From Paenibacillus tianjinensis (GTDB lineage: Bacteria > Bacillota > Bacilli > Paenibacillales > Paenibacillaceae): 64,000 nt of DNA. The notes under the pieces were generated by a model. It was not told where the DNA came from. It worked only from the letters and a program-made list of their open reading frames with translations, and ran no database searches. Location of the stretch: positions 2,542,001 through 2,606,000 of the forward strand of contig NZ_CP070969.1 of NCBI RefSeq assembly GCF_017086365.1. The letters are read 5' to 3'. Shown here piece after piece: positions 34,112 to 42,701 of this stretch; the stretch's first letter is position 1; every line of letters begins with the position of its first letter. The position numbers and the translations under genes are program-made.

Positions 34112-34588
34112 ATGTCATCTGTTACTGAAGTGAAATTTGTTGAAGTCCATCCTGATAATGAGGACTTGCACGAGCTAATCAACCAACTGGACGAAGATTT
34201 AAAGGTGCGGTACCCCCATGAAATGATTTACGTTGTGGATTTCTCCGATCCCAAAGTTCACGAGATGACCTTCGTAGTGGCTTATCTTAGCGGGAGACCG
34301 GTAGGCTGCGGAGGACTGCGGCCGCTTGACAGCGGGAGCAAGGTCATGGAATTGAAACGTTTCTACGTGGATCCGGGCAGCCGCAAGCAGGGGATTGCGA
34401 ACAAAATGCTCCTCCATCTTGAGGCCAGAGCGATAGCTGCCGGCTGCGGGGAGATTAAACTGGAGACAGGAATTAAGCAGCCGGAAGCCATCGCACTCTA
34501 CGTAAAACACGGCTACCGGCCGATTGATCTGTTCGGTCCTTATATTGGTGATCCGGACAGCCTCTGCTACGGTAAAATATTGTCCTGA
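34112..34588 (+). CDS. GNAT family N-acetyltransferase
   Basis: About 158 residues with the GNAT core. VVAYLSGRPVGCGGLRPL is the beta-4 strand area, MELKRFYVDPGSRKQGIANKML contains the acetyl-CoA loop (R/Q-x-x-G-x-A type), and AIALYVKHGYRPIDLFGPY is the C-terminal motif B. It transfers acetyl groups to an unknown amine. The ATG at 34112 lies just after GGGGGAAGCAGGAG; an in-frame ATG at 34091 has no ribosome binding site. It is the third gene of a likely unit with the membrane and macrodomain genes. Confidence 0.88.
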   Translation: MSSVTEVKFVEVHPDNEDLHELINQLDEDLKVRYPHEMIYVVDFSDPKVHEMTFVVAYLSGRPVGCGGLRPLDSGSKVMELKRFYVDPGSRKQGIANKMLLHLEARAIAAGCGEIKLETGIKQPEAIALYVKHGYRPIDLFGPYIGDPDSLCYGKILS

Positions 34589-34597
34589 CCGCAGGGG

Positions 34598-34795
34598 TTA
34601 AGCATGATATTTGCCTGCAGGCGCATTCAATACCCATTCGAGCATAAGGATCATATCCTCGAGTCTGCCGATCTGCGCGTTCAGGCTCTCCCGCTGGGAG
34701 TTGTCTGATTCAAGGGGGGCAAGGCGGGTCTCCAGGGATCTGCGCTGGAGCGTTAGTTCATTGATTTTGGATTGAATCTGATTTTCGGTTCTCAT
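34598..34795 (-). CDS. Small coiled-coil protein
   Basis: A 65-residue hydrophilic protein (MRTENQIQSKINELTLQRRS...) with heptad-like spacing of Ile and Leu throughout, so a coiled coil is likely. The family is not known to me. It has a strong AGGAGG ribosome binding site 6-7 bases before the ATG, which argues that it is real. It lies opposite in strand to its neighbours and diverges from rpiA. Confidence 0.6.
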   Translation of the reverse strand: MRTENQIQSKINELTLQRRSLETRLAPLESDNSQRESLNAQIGRLEDMILMLEWVLNAPAGKYHA

Positions 34796-34868
34796 CCGGA
34801 ATCCTCCTGGTGATTATAGATTAAAGTCATGATTAGTTCATTATAACGGATAACATGGAGGTATTAAA

Positions 34869-35555
34869 ATGAGTGTCAATGTGAAGCAGCTGGCTGCGGA
34901 GAAAGCCGTGGAATATGTGCAGGATGGCATGAAGGTGGGACTGGGTACAGGTTCAACCGCCTATTGGGCCATCCGTAAGCTGGGAGAGCGCGTGCAGCAG
35001 GGGCTGAAAATTACCGCTGTCGCCACTTCCCAGGCTTCCGAGGATCAGGCGCGCGAGCTGGGGATTCCGCTGGTTGCTTTTGGTGATATTGACAGCCTGG
35101 ATCTGACAATTGACGGCGCGGATGAATTGGACGGGGAGCTTCAGCTGATTAAAGGGGGAGGCGGGGCTCTGCTGCGCGAGAAAATCGTAGCTATGGGCAG
35201 CACCCGCATGATTGTTGTTGCCGACGAGAGTAAAGCGGTGCAGACGCTTGGTAAATTCCCGCTTCCGGTAGAGATCGTTCCCTTTGCCTGGGAATGGACG
35301 GTTGCGAAGCTTGCGAAGCTCGGCTGCAAACCGGAGCTGCGCCGAAACGGCGATGAGCTCTACAAGACGGATAACGGCAATTACATTGCGGACTGCCGGT
35401 TTGAAGTCATTCCTTCCGCTCCTGAACTGGCCTTATCGCTGCAGAGTATTTCAGGTGTAGTGGATCACGGGCTGTTCATTGGAATCGCCAGCATGGCCAT
35501 TATCGGCAAGAATGACGGCAGCATCGAAATTATCGAAGGTGAGACCCATCGCTAA
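34869..35555 (+). CDS. rpiA: Ribose-5-phosphate isomerase A
   Basis: A 228-residue RpiA. The phosphate loop GLGTGSTAYWAI, the DGADELDGELQLIKGGGGALLREKIVA segment with the catalytic Asp and Lys residues, and the C-terminal VDHGLFIGIASMAIIG are characteristic. The enzyme interconverts ribose-5-phosphate and ribulose-5-phosphate in the non-oxidative pentose phosphate pathway. AACATGGAGGTATTAAA precedes the ATG. The VanZ-type gene overlaps its last 17 bases. Confidence 0.95.
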   Translation: MSVNVKQLAAEKAVEYVQDGMKVGLGTGSTAYWAIRKLGERVQQGLKITAVATSQASEDQARELGIPLVAFGDIDSLDLTIDGADELDGELQLIKGGGGALLREKIVAMGSTRMIVVADESKAVQTLGKFPLPVEIVPFAWEWTVAKLAKLGCKPELRRNGDELYKTDNGNYIADCRFEVIPSAPELALSLQSISGVVDHGLFIGIASMAIIGKNDGSIEIIEGETHR

Positions 35556-36030
35556 ACCGCGAAAACAACGAAGCAGTTCATCACGTACCGGAAGCTCACA
35601 GAGCCGTCCGCGTCTGCAGCTTGGGAAATGGATGTTGCTGTTTCTGTATAGTGCGGCCGTGATCTACTGGATGTTTCTTGGTTTTGGACGGACTGTCCGG
35701 ACAGAGGGGCCGTTGAAATATAATCTGGAGCTGCTGCGTACCGTGAAGCTTTATTTTAATTTGGATAATGGAGTATCCGTCACCGGCAGATTAATTAATC
35801 TCGTTGGCAATGTGGCTGTATTCATTCCGTTTGGCGTGTTATTCCCGCTGCTGCTGAGAAAATTCCGTTCCTTACTTATACTGACCTTATGGGCAGTTCC
35901 TAGTATTTTGCTGCTGGAAATCTTTCAGATGCTGCTGCGGGTTGGCAGCTTCGATGTGGATGATCTTCTGCTCAATTTAATAGGTGTATGGGTAGGATAT
36001 GTACTGCTTCGTATGAATAAACACTTTTAG
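35539..36030 (+). CDS. VanZ family protein
   Basis: About 163 residues: a basic N-terminal tail rich in Arg, Ser and Gln, then four membrane segments. VanZ features include WMFLGFGRT, NLVGNVAVFIPFGVLFPLLL and LLEIFQMLLRVGSFDVDDLLLNLIG, with the Glu and the D-x-x-D pair conserved in the family. VanZ of enterococci gives low-level teicoplanin resistance; chromosomal relatives have no proven role. The GTG at 35539 overlaps the end of rpiA, and its start is uncertain because no strong ribosome binding site is visible. Confidence 0.75.
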   Translation: MRPIAKPRKQRSSSSRTGSSQSRPRLQLGKWMLLFLYSAAVIYWMFLGFGRTVRTEGPLKYNLELLRTVKLYFNLDNGVSVTGRLINLVGNVAVFIPFGVLFPLLLRKFRSLLILTLWAVPSILLLEIFQMLLRVGSFDVDDLLLNLIGVWVGYVLLRMNKHF

Positions 36031-36044
36031 GAGGATTAACATTT

Positions 36045-36485
36045 ATGCTGATAGATCTGAAGCAGCGTGTCGGAACAGCCGAAGTGGATGAGCTGCTGTC
36101 TTACGCCGTAATCGAAGAACCGGATGCGCTGTGGCGCGCTTCAGCCGAATACAGCAAGCATGCTGCGCTGCAGCTGTGCGGCTGGGAAGAAGAAGGGCTG
36201 CTGCTAGGCCTGGTAGGCTTTGAAGAGACCGAGGACGGTTCACTTGACATCCGCCACATTGCTGTTCTGCCTGAGAACAGAGGCAAAGGCTATGCGCGCG
36301 GCATGATACTTGAGCTGCTGACGGCCCGTCAGCCGCGTTACTTGCTTGCAGAGACTGAAGATGAGATTGCTGCGGACTTTTATCGGGCGCTGGGTTTCAT
36401 GGTGTATAGTCTTGGCGAGAATCCGGCGGGCATTGAGATGTTCCGCTGTGTGTATGAAGTAGAAGAGACTGAGGACGAGGAATAA
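36045..36485 (+). CDS. GNAT family N-acetyltransferase
   Basis: A 146-residue acetyltransferase. GLVGFEETEDGSLDIRHIAVLPENRGKGYARGMI shows the beta-4/beta-5 strands and the acetyl-CoA loop (R-G-K-G-Y-A). IAADFYRALGFMVYSLGE is the C-terminal motif. The protein ends in an acidic tail. TTAGGAGGATTAACA lies 4-5 bases before the ATG. It begins 14 bases after the VanZ-type gene, so the two may share a transcript; a strong terminator follows. The substrate is unknown. Confidence 0.85.
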   Translation: MLIDLKQRVGTAEVDELLSYAVIEEPDALWRASAEYSKHAALQLCGWEEEGLLLGLVGFEETEDGSLDIRHIAVLPENRGKGYARGMILELLTARQPRYLLAETEDEIAADFYRALGFMVYSLGENPAGIEMFRCVYEVEETEDEE

Positions 36486-36514
36486 AGGGCACTCAGCTGG
36501 TGCCGTTCAAATGA

Positions 36515-36548
36515 AGCTATCCGGGAGCCCCTCCCAGATAGCTTTTTT
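36515..36548 (+). terminator. Rho-independent terminator
   Basis: AGCTATCCGGGAG pairs with CTCCCAGATAGCT (one mismatch), followed by TTTTTT. Confidence 0.9.
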
Positions 36549-36594
36549 GTTGGCTCTAGGGAGTGAAAGATTCCAGAAAGGAACCCGTGCCCGG

Positions 36595-36639
36595 TTGACT
36601 TTTTAGGCTGAGGACAATATAGTTTTACTGTGAAACTAT
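36595..36639 (+). promoter_or_regulatory. Promoter and operator of the marR-mmpL operon
   Basis: TTGACT (36595-36600) and TATAGT (36618-36623) are 17 bp apart. ATAGTTT (36619-36625) and AAACTAT (36633-36639) form a perfect inverted repeat with a 7-bp spacer that covers the -10 box. This is a typical position for MarR repression. Confidence 0.7.
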
Positions 36640-36675
36640 TCTACTCGTGAACTATTATGGGAACAGGAGGCAGCA

Positions 36676-37152
36676 GTGTTGAAGGAAGATGCAGAACGGT
36701 GGATAAACCGCTACGTGGATGCCTATCTCGTAGTGACAAGGCAGATCAATGCCCGGATCAAGGAGCGGATGGCTGAAGGTCTGACGACTGACCAGTTTCT
36801 GATTCTGCGGCTGATCAAAGGCCAAGAGATGTGCACCTCCACTTATCTGGCGGAAGCCGTATGTGTCGGCAAGAGCTCCATTACCGCAATTATCAACCGG
36901 CTTGCTGAAGCGGGAATGATCGAACGGACCCGTGATGAGCATGACCGGCGCCAGGTATACTTGTCGCTCACTGAGCTGGGGGAGCAAATATATCTGCTGG
37001 CTGAGAAGCAGGTAAAGGAAGTGATCTCTCCTTATCTGCTCTATTTTATGGAAGAAGATATCGAGAAATTCATCACCATGTTTGAGAAGCTGGCATTTTT
37101 AATGCAGGAGAAACAGGAGGGAGAAACGATTGAAGACCATACTGAAAGCTAG
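36676..37152 (+). CDS. MarR family transcriptional regulator
   Basis: A 158-residue winged-helix protein: LTTDQFLILRLIKGQ, helix-turn-helix CTSTYLAEAVCVGKSSITAIINRLA, wing ERTRDEHDRRQVYLSLTELG. It probably represses its own operon through the inverted repeat in its promoter, and controls the MMPL transporter, whose gene overlaps its end by 23 bases. Start GTG 36676 has AGGAGG 5 bases upstream; the next codon, TTG 36679, would have 8-base spacing, so either is possible. Confidence 0.9.
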   Translation: MLKEDAERWINRYVDAYLVVTRQINARIKERMAEGLTTDQFLILRLIKGQEMCTSTYLAEAVCVGKSSITAIINRLAEAGMIERTRDEHDRRQVYLSLTELGEQIYLLAEKQVKEVISPYLLYFMEEDIEKFITMFEKLAFLMQEKQEGETIEDHTES

Positions 37153-40100
37153 ATGGGCTGTGATAACAGTCTGGCTCGCCGTCGCTGTTGTGTTATTCAT
37201 GACTGCACCGGCCATGTCCGATCTGGTTCGCGAGAAGGGGCAAATCTCCGTTCCGGACGGATATACCTCTTCCCGTGCAGCCGAAATTATGCGCGAGGTC
37301 GCAGCTGCCAAGGGCGGAGAGACTCTGCACCAGGTAGCCCTTGTGTTCAATAAGCCGGAAGGGCTTAGCGCCGAAGATAAAGAGAGCATCAAACAAGGCG
37401 TGGAGAAGCTGGCTGGAGACAAGGAGGCACTTAAGCTTGACTCCATAACAGATCCTTTTTCGCAGTCAGAGCTGGCGGATACGCTGATTGCCAAAGACGG
37501 TAATACCATCATGGTGGCGCTGTCGGTAAAAGGCGGGGAGGAAGAGGTAAAAGCGCTGCCGGATAAGGTGGATGAATTGCTCGGAGATGTCACTGCCGAT
37601 CACTATCTGACCAGTGAAGGGCTGATTACCGAAGATACGATTGTCAGTTCGGAAGCGGGCCTGAAGAAATCAGAATACATTACCGTTATTTTTATTCTGC
37701 TGATTCTGTTTGTAGTGTTCCGTTCCTTCGTGGCGCCATTTGTGCCGCTGCTGACGGTAGGACTGAGTTATATTGTATCGCAGTCGATCGTATCCTTCCT
37801 GGTTGACCGTTTTGACTTCCCGTTATCGACCTTCACACAAATCTTCATGGTTGCTGTAATGTTCGGGATCGGGACGGATTACTGTATTCTGCTGATCAGC
37901 CGCTTTAAGGAAGAAATGGCTACTGCAGAAGATACGAAAAGCGCCATTATATCAACTTACCGTAAAGCAGGCGGCACAGTGTTTTATTCGGGTCTTGCCG
38001 TATTCGTCGGCTTTTTGGCAATCGGCCTCTCGAAGTTCATGCTGTACCGTTCAGCGGTGGCCGTGGCGGTAGGGATTGCGGTAATGCTGCTGGCCCTCGT
38101 GACCGTAGTTCCCTTTTTTATGGCCGTTCTAGGCAAAAAGCTGTTCTGGCCTTCACGCGGCAAGCTGGAGCATAGTGAAAGCCGTATTTGGGGCGCTGCA
38201 GGCTCCTTCTCACTGAAAAGACCCTGGGCGGCGCTGCTGATTGTAGCGGCTGTCGTTGCTCCGTTCCTGATCACTTATGACGGGAAGCTGTCTTTCAACA
38301 GCATGGATGAAATCGGTTCGAATTATGCCTCGGTGAAAGGCTTTAATATCATTTCGGAGAGCTTTGGCCCGGGTGAATCGATGACGGGTAAAATCGTGAT
38401 CAAAAATGACGACCGCATGGATAGCTCGGAATATATGGGCCTGGCTGAAAAAATCAGCCGCGAGCTGGAAAAGGTGGATGGCGTCAAGTCGGTACGCAGT
38501 ATGTCACGTCCAACCGGGGAACAAATCAATGATTTCCTGATTCCGACCCAGGTAGCTACCCTGTCAGACGGTCTGGATCAGAGCAATGACGGACTGACCA
38601 AGATCCAGTCAGGGCTTGCGGAAGCTAGCAAGCAGCTGAGCGACAATGAACCGAAGCTCCAGGAGGCTGTATCCGGCAGTGCGAAGCTGACGGAAGGCAC
38701 GGCGGAGCTCAAACAGGGCATTGCTGCGCTTGGCGACGGCCTCTCCCGGATTGAGAGCGGCATTAAAAGCGGTTCTGCAGGCGCCGGAGAGATCAAGGCC
38801 GGTCTGGCCCAGGCTGCAGCCAGTGCGAAGCAGCTGGCAGCTGCGAATGCTGCGCTGCTCCAAGGCTATAAGAAAATTGGCGCAGGGCTGACTGCGCTTG
38901 ACGGAGGTCTTGGCGGACTGCAAACCCAGCTCGAAGGTGTGGCCTCCGCATTAACTGGACTGGATGCTTCATTCACCGGACTTGAAGGCAGTCATCCTGA
39001 GCTGCTTCAAGATATGAATTACCAGACGATCAAAGGTACTGTAACTCAAACCGGCACAGGTGCTACACAGCTTGCAGCAGGGCTCGGTCAGATTTCCGGC
39101 CAGCTTCAAAACGCAGCGGCAGGCTTGACTGAAGCTAACGCCGGTTATGCCAAGGCGGCGGCAGGTCAGACTGCACTGGCCCAGGGCCTTGAGAAGCTGG
39201 TGGCCGGAATCGGACAGCTGCAGACAGGTTTGAACCAGGCGGCAGCCGGCCAAGGCCAGATTGTGGATAAGATTCCGTCGATCAGCAGCGGGCTGGATCA
39301 GCTTCAGGGCGGACAGCAGCAGCTGGCTGACGGCTTTGGACAGCTGACCGGGCAGATTGGTGAGCTGACCAGCGGCCTTAGCGACAGTGCGGACGGCCTC
39401 AAGCAGATCACTACCGGACTAAGCTCTGCCCAGGATTACCTGCAGCAGATTCAGGATGCCAAAGACGATGAGCTGAGCGGATTCTTTGTTCCGGCGGAAG
39501 CTTTGGAAGCCAAAGGCATGCAGCAGGTCTTTGACACTTATCTGTCTGATGACCGTAAGGTGATGACGCTGGATGTTGTATTTTCTTATAATCCTTACAG
39601 CTCCGAAGCGATTGACAGTATGGGAGATATTCAGGCGGCAGTTGACCGTGCGGTTAAAGGCACGAAGCTGGAAAATGCCGAAACAGCAATCAGCGGGGTT
39701 ACCAGCACCTACAGCGACTTGCAAAAGATCTCTAACGAGGACTATACGCGGACGGTTGTGCTGATGCTTGCGGGTATCTTTATCATTCTCGTATTGCTGC
39801 TTCGCTCGGTTATTATGCCGCTTTATTTGATTGTATCCCTAGTAATCACTTACTTTACGGCGCTTGGCATTACCGAAGCGATCTTCGTGAATCTGATGGA
39901 TTATTCCGGCATTACCTGGACCACACCGTTCTTCAGCTTTGTAATGCTGATTGCACTTGGAGTAGACTACAGTATCTTCCTGATGGCCCGCTTTAACGAG
40001 AACAAAACATGGGATGTGCGTGAAGCGATTCTGCATGCGATGCGCAATATGGGTACGGTTATCCTGTCAGCAGTAGTCATTTTGGGCGGCACCTTTGCTT

Positions 40101-40291
40101 CCATGTATCCATCCGGTGTATTGTCGATGATGCAGATTGCCACTGTGGTACTCTCAGGGCTTGCCCTGTACGCTTTGGTCTTCCTGCCGTTCTTCGTACC
40201 TGTCATGGTCCGTATGTTCGGCCGCGCGAACTGGTGGCCATTTAGCGTCAAGGACAGCGGAGAGACTACCAAGCATGACATGCATATGTAA
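37130..40291 (+). CDS. MMPL family (RND-type) transporter
   Basis: A 1053-residue membrane protein with two repeats of an RND/MMPL membrane domain. The N-terminal half has a TM1, an extracellular domain, then TMs with VMFGIGTDYCILLISRFKEE; the C-terminal half has LIALGVDYSIFLMARFNENK. Both contain the Asp-Tyr proton-relay motif. Between them lies an unusual extracellular region of about 300 residues (roughly 478-780), built of Gly-Leu-rich helical repeats (GLTKIQSGLAEASKQL and similar), resembling the coil part of YhgE/Pip proteins. It may export lipids or drugs. TTG at 37130 follows AGGAGGGAGAAACGA. Overlap with marR implies joint expression. Confidence 0.9.
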   Translation: MKTILKARWAVITVWLAVAVVLFMTAPAMSDLVREKGQISVPDGYTSSRAAEIMREVAAAKGGETLHQVALVFNKPEGLSAEDKESIKQGVEKLAGDKEALKLDSITDPFSQSELADTLIAKDGNTIMVALSVKGGEEEVKALPDKVDELLGDVTADHYLTSEGLITEDTIVSSEAGLKKSEYITVIFILLILFVVFRSFVAPFVPLLTVGLSYIVSQSIVSFLVDRFDFPLSTFTQIFMVAVMFGIGTDYCILLISRFKEEMATAEDTKSAIISTYRKAGGTVFYSGLAVFVGFLAIGLSKFMLYRSAVAVAVGIAVMLLALVTVVPFFMAVLGKKLFWPSRGKLEHSESRIWGAAGSFSLKRPWAALLIVAAVVAPFLITYDGKLSFNSMDEIGSNYASVKGFNIISESFGPGESMTGKIVIKNDDRMDSSEYMGLAEKISRELEKVDGVKSVRSMSRPTGEQINDFLIPTQVATLSDGLDQSNDGLTKIQSGLAEASKQLSDNEPKLQEAVSGSAKLTEGTAELKQGIAALGDGLSRIESGIKSGSAGAGEIKAGLAQAAASAKQLAAANAALLQGYKKIGAGLTALDGGLGGLQTQLEGVASALTGLDASFTGLEGSHPELLQDMNYQTIKGTVTQTGTGATQLAAGLGQISGQLQNAAAGLTEANAGYAKAAAGQTALAQGLEKLVAGIGQLQTGLNQAAAGQGQIVDKIPSISSGLDQLQGGQQQLADGFGQLTGQIGELTSGLSDSADGLKQITTGLSSAQDYLQQIQDAKDDELSGFFVPAEALEAKGMQQVFDTYLSDDRKVMTLDVVFSYNPYSSEAIDSMGDIQAAVDRAVKGTKLENAETAISGVTSTYSDLQKISNEDYTRTVVLMLAGIFIILVLLLRSVIMPLYLIVSLVITYFTALGITEAIFVNLMDYSGITWTTPFFSFVMLIALGVDYSIFLMARFNENKTWDVREAILHAMRNMGTVILSAVVILGGTFASMYPSGVLSMMQIATVVLSGLALYALVFLPFFVPVMVRMFGRANWWPFSVKDSGETTKHDMHM

Positions 40292-40302
40292 ATAAGCAAC
40301 GA

Positions 40303-40355
40303 AAGAACCTCTGTGAATCACTGGTGTCCCAGTCATACGCAGAGGTTCTTGTTTC
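40303..40355 (+). terminator. Rho-independent terminator after the MMPL gene
   Basis: AAGAACCTCTG (40303-40313) pairs perfectly with CAGAGGTTCTT (40340-40350), followed by GTTTC. Confidence 0.7.
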
Positions 40356-40385
40356 AAAGCATTGAGTTATGTAGCAGTGCACACC

Positions 40386-41057
40386 TTAACGCATCTTTGC
40401 AAAATAGCTGCGCAGTGCCCAGCCGCGTTCCTGGCGTTTTTTGTATTTCGGAAGGGTGCGGTAGATTGCCGTGGATTCCTCAAAAGCCCGTTTGGCATCT
40501 TCATTCCTGCCGAGTGCCTTATACATAGAGCCGGCAAGGTAGTAGGCTTCACTGGATGAAGACTGGATCTCTTGAAATTGGCTCACGTAGTACAGTGCTT
40601 TGTCCTGATCTACACCACGGAACGTCTCCGCGAGCTGGAGATAAGGCTGGCCGTATCGTGCTCTGCGGTTGATCTCAAGTCCCTGGAGCATCTGAGCCTC
40701 ACCTTCCGGCATCAGACCCAGCTTCAGATTCACGTATCCGAGCTCCACCCAATATTCGGCAGATTGTTCATACCTGTCTGTGATCTGCAGGAGAAGATCT
40801 TTGGATTCGTTATACCGCTTGCGTTCAACAAGCAGACGGGCCAGTTCGAATTTAGCGGAAACATCGTTTGGATTAAGCGAAATGGTGGTCCGCAGTCTGG
40901 AAATTTGCCGGCTCCGCCGGAAAGGTCTGGCGATGCTGGGGAAGATGCCGACGTAACGGCGGTCCAGAAAATACAGAATTACCAGCAAAACAATCAAGGC
41001 AAGAAAAGGATTGCCCACCAGACGGTATAGCAGTAAAAAACCCAAGATTTTAAACAT
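40386..41057 (-). CDS. Membrane-anchored tetratricopeptide-repeat protein
   Basis: A 223-residue protein with an N-terminal hydrophobic hairpin (FKILGFLLLYRLVGNPFLALIVLLVILYFLD split over two short segments) and a cytoplasmic domain of TPR-like helices. Repeats include SAKFELARLLVERKRYNESKDLL, AEYWVELGYVNLKLGLMPEGE and EAYYLAGSMYKALGRNEDAKRAF. Such proteins are usually scaffolds; the partner is unknown. It is a single minus-strand gene, divergent from the aldo/keto reductase gene. Confidence 0.8.
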   Translation of the reverse strand: MFKILGFLLLYRLVGNPFLALIVLLVILYFLDRRYVGIFPSIARPFRRSRQISRLRTTISLNPNDVSAKFELARLLVERKRYNESKDLLLQITDRYEQSAEYWVELGYVNLKLGLMPEGEAQMLQGLEINRRARYGQPYLQLAETFRGVDQDKALYYVSQFQEIQSSSSEAYYLAGSMYKALGRNEDAKRAFEESTAIYRTLPKYKKRQERGWALRSYFAKMR

Positions 41058-41211
41058 GAATTCCCTCCGTTAAAATGGTAACTCCGGATTGGCATTTCGA
41101 TTACTATCGAACTGCAGAGCAGGGTAATTATACCATATTCCTGCAATATTCCACGATGTCATTTCTGAACGAAGACGCTTTATATTCTATTTAATGAAAG
41201 AGGGATAAGAG

Positions 41212-42210
41212 ATGAGTACAGTGACATCACCAATCGAATTACGTAAGCTAGGACAATCGGATCTGGAGGTTTCACCGCTGGGCCTCGGATGCTGGCAATT
41301 TAGCCGGGGGAGCGGAATTGTAGGGAAGTACTGGAGTAATCTTGAGGATGCGGATATCCTCGAGATTGTGCGGGCGAGTCTGGAGGGCGGCATGAACTGG
41401 GTGGATACAGCGGAAATTTACGGGGGCGGGAAGTCGGAACAGGCGCTTGCGTATGTGCTGGACCAGCTGAAGCGCGAGGGCAGCATCCATGCCACACCGC
41501 TGATTGCCACCAAGTGGTGGCCGATGCTCCGCACAGCGGGGTCGATAACCTCTACCATTGATGAACGTATCCGCTGTCTGGGCGGACGTAATATTGATTT
41601 ATATCAGATTCACCAGCCCTTTTCGTTATCTTCCATCGCAAGGGAGATGAAGGCGATGGCCGGTTTAGTTAAAGCAGGCAAAATCCGATATGTTGGTGTA
41701 AGCAATTATTCGGCCAAACAAATGACGGAAGCGCACCGCCTGCTGCAGCAATATGGCTTGTCGTTAGTCTCGAACCAGGTGAAATACAATCTGCTGCACC
41801 GCAATATTGACCATAACGGCACGATGGCAGCCGCTAAGGAGCTCGGTATCTCGATTATTGCCTATTCTCCGTTACAGCAGGGTATTCTAACCGGTCGATT
41901 CCATAATGACCCCGCACAGATCCGTGCGGTATCGCGACTGCGGAGGATGCAATCGGGCCTGGGTGAGAAGAGCCTGGCCCGCAGCAAGCCACTGATTGAT
42001 CTTCTTGCCGTCTTAGCCGGAAAATATGGAGTTACACCGGGCCAGATTGCCCTAAACTGGCTGATTTATTATCACGGCGATACGGTGGTTGCTATACCCG
42101 GTGCTTCTAAGGTCCGGCACGCCCGGGAGAATATAGGTGCCATGAGCTTCCGGCTGGATAAGCAGGAGCTGGAACAATTGAATGATGCCTCATGGGCGGC
42201 TTTGAAATAG
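41212..42210 (+). CDS. Aldo/keto reductase
   Basis: A 332-residue NADPH-dependent oxidoreductase of the AKR superfamily. GLGCWQFSRGSG, WVDTAEIYGGGKSE (catalytic Asp and Tyr), IATKWW (catalytic Lys), and DLYQIHQPF (the His position) appear in the order expected for the (beta/alpha)8 barrel. YVGVSNYSAKQM and IAIPGASKVRHARENIGA complete the nucleotide site. It reduces aldehydes or ketones; the substrate is unknown. GAGGGATAAGAG precedes the ATG. It is monocistronic, with a terminator 11 bases after the stop. Confidence 0.9.
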   Translation: MSTVTSPIELRKLGQSDLEVSPLGLGCWQFSRGSGIVGKYWSNLEDADILEIVRASLEGGMNWVDTAEIYGGGKSEQALAYVLDQLKREGSIHATPLIATKWWPMLRTAGSITSTIDERIRCLGGRNIDLYQIHQPFSLSSIAREMKAMAGLVKAGKIRYVGVSNYSAKQMTEAHRLLQQYGLSLVSNQVKYNLLHRNIDHNGTMAAAKELGISIIAYSPLQQGILTGRFHNDPAQIRAVSRLRRMQSGLGEKSLARSKPLIDLLAVLAGKYGVTPGQIALNWLIYYHGDTVVAIPGASKVRHARENIGAMSFRLDKQELEQLNDASWAALK

Positions 42211-42220
42211 AATGTATTAT

Positions 42221-42256
42221 AGCTTTGGACCGGATAAACGGTCTGAAGCTTTTTTT
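42221..42256 (+). terminator. Rho-independent terminator
   Basis: AGCTTTGGACCG pairs with CGGTCTGAAGCT (two internal mismatches), followed by a T run. Confidence 0.85.
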
Positions 42257-42378
42257 ATATGGAATGCAAAAAAAATGCAAAAAAACTGTTTAGGATTGGA
42301 AGCCCGGGGTTAAATAAGGGATAAGAAAATGCGCAACCACGAAAATGGGTGCAGATTACGGAAGGAGGCTGAACCATT

Positions 42379-42537
42379 ATGAGCATGACAGTACATAATC
42401 TTATGGCTTTCAATCATCAGTTTTTTAGACCTCAACCTGTCATCGAGCCCAAGCAGTCCAGAACAGATGAGAAGACGCAGAGCTTCCAGGATATCCTTAA
42501 CGAGAAGCTGAAGGTCCAGAATCAGATGAAGCGGTAG
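42379..42537 (+). CDS. Small 52-residue protein of unknown function
   Basis: ATG at 42379 is preceded by GGAAGGAGGCTGAACC, a very strong ribosome binding site. The frame encodes 52 residues (MSMTVHNLMAFNHQFFRPQP...QSFQDILNEKLKVQNQMKR) and is followed by a clean terminator. The FQDILNEKL stretch resembles short helical motifs in flagellar or assembly proteins, but I do not recognise a family. Its own terminator and ribosome binding site support expression. Confidence 0.6.
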   Translation: MSMTVHNLMAFNHQFFRPQPVIEPKQSRTDEKTQSFQDILNEKLKVQNQMKR

Positions 42538-42585
42538 CCTGGAGAACAACGAAGCAATTATCGCAGAATATTCATGAAATTGAAT

Positions 42586-42632
42586 AGAAGCCGGACATTT
42601 AGCCATATAAGGCCATGTGTCCGGCTTCTTTG
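42586..42632. terminator. Rho-independent terminator
   Basis: AGAAGCCGGACA (42586-42597) pairs perfectly with TGTCCGGCTTCT (42618-42629), followed by T residues. It may also serve the minus-strand HNH gene. Confidence 0.8.
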
Positions 42633-42701
42633 TGTTTCTGTAGACTTCGGGGAACTCAGCGTCAGTTTCTTGGCAACTGTTGAACAGGCAGAAGTGGAGT
42701 T

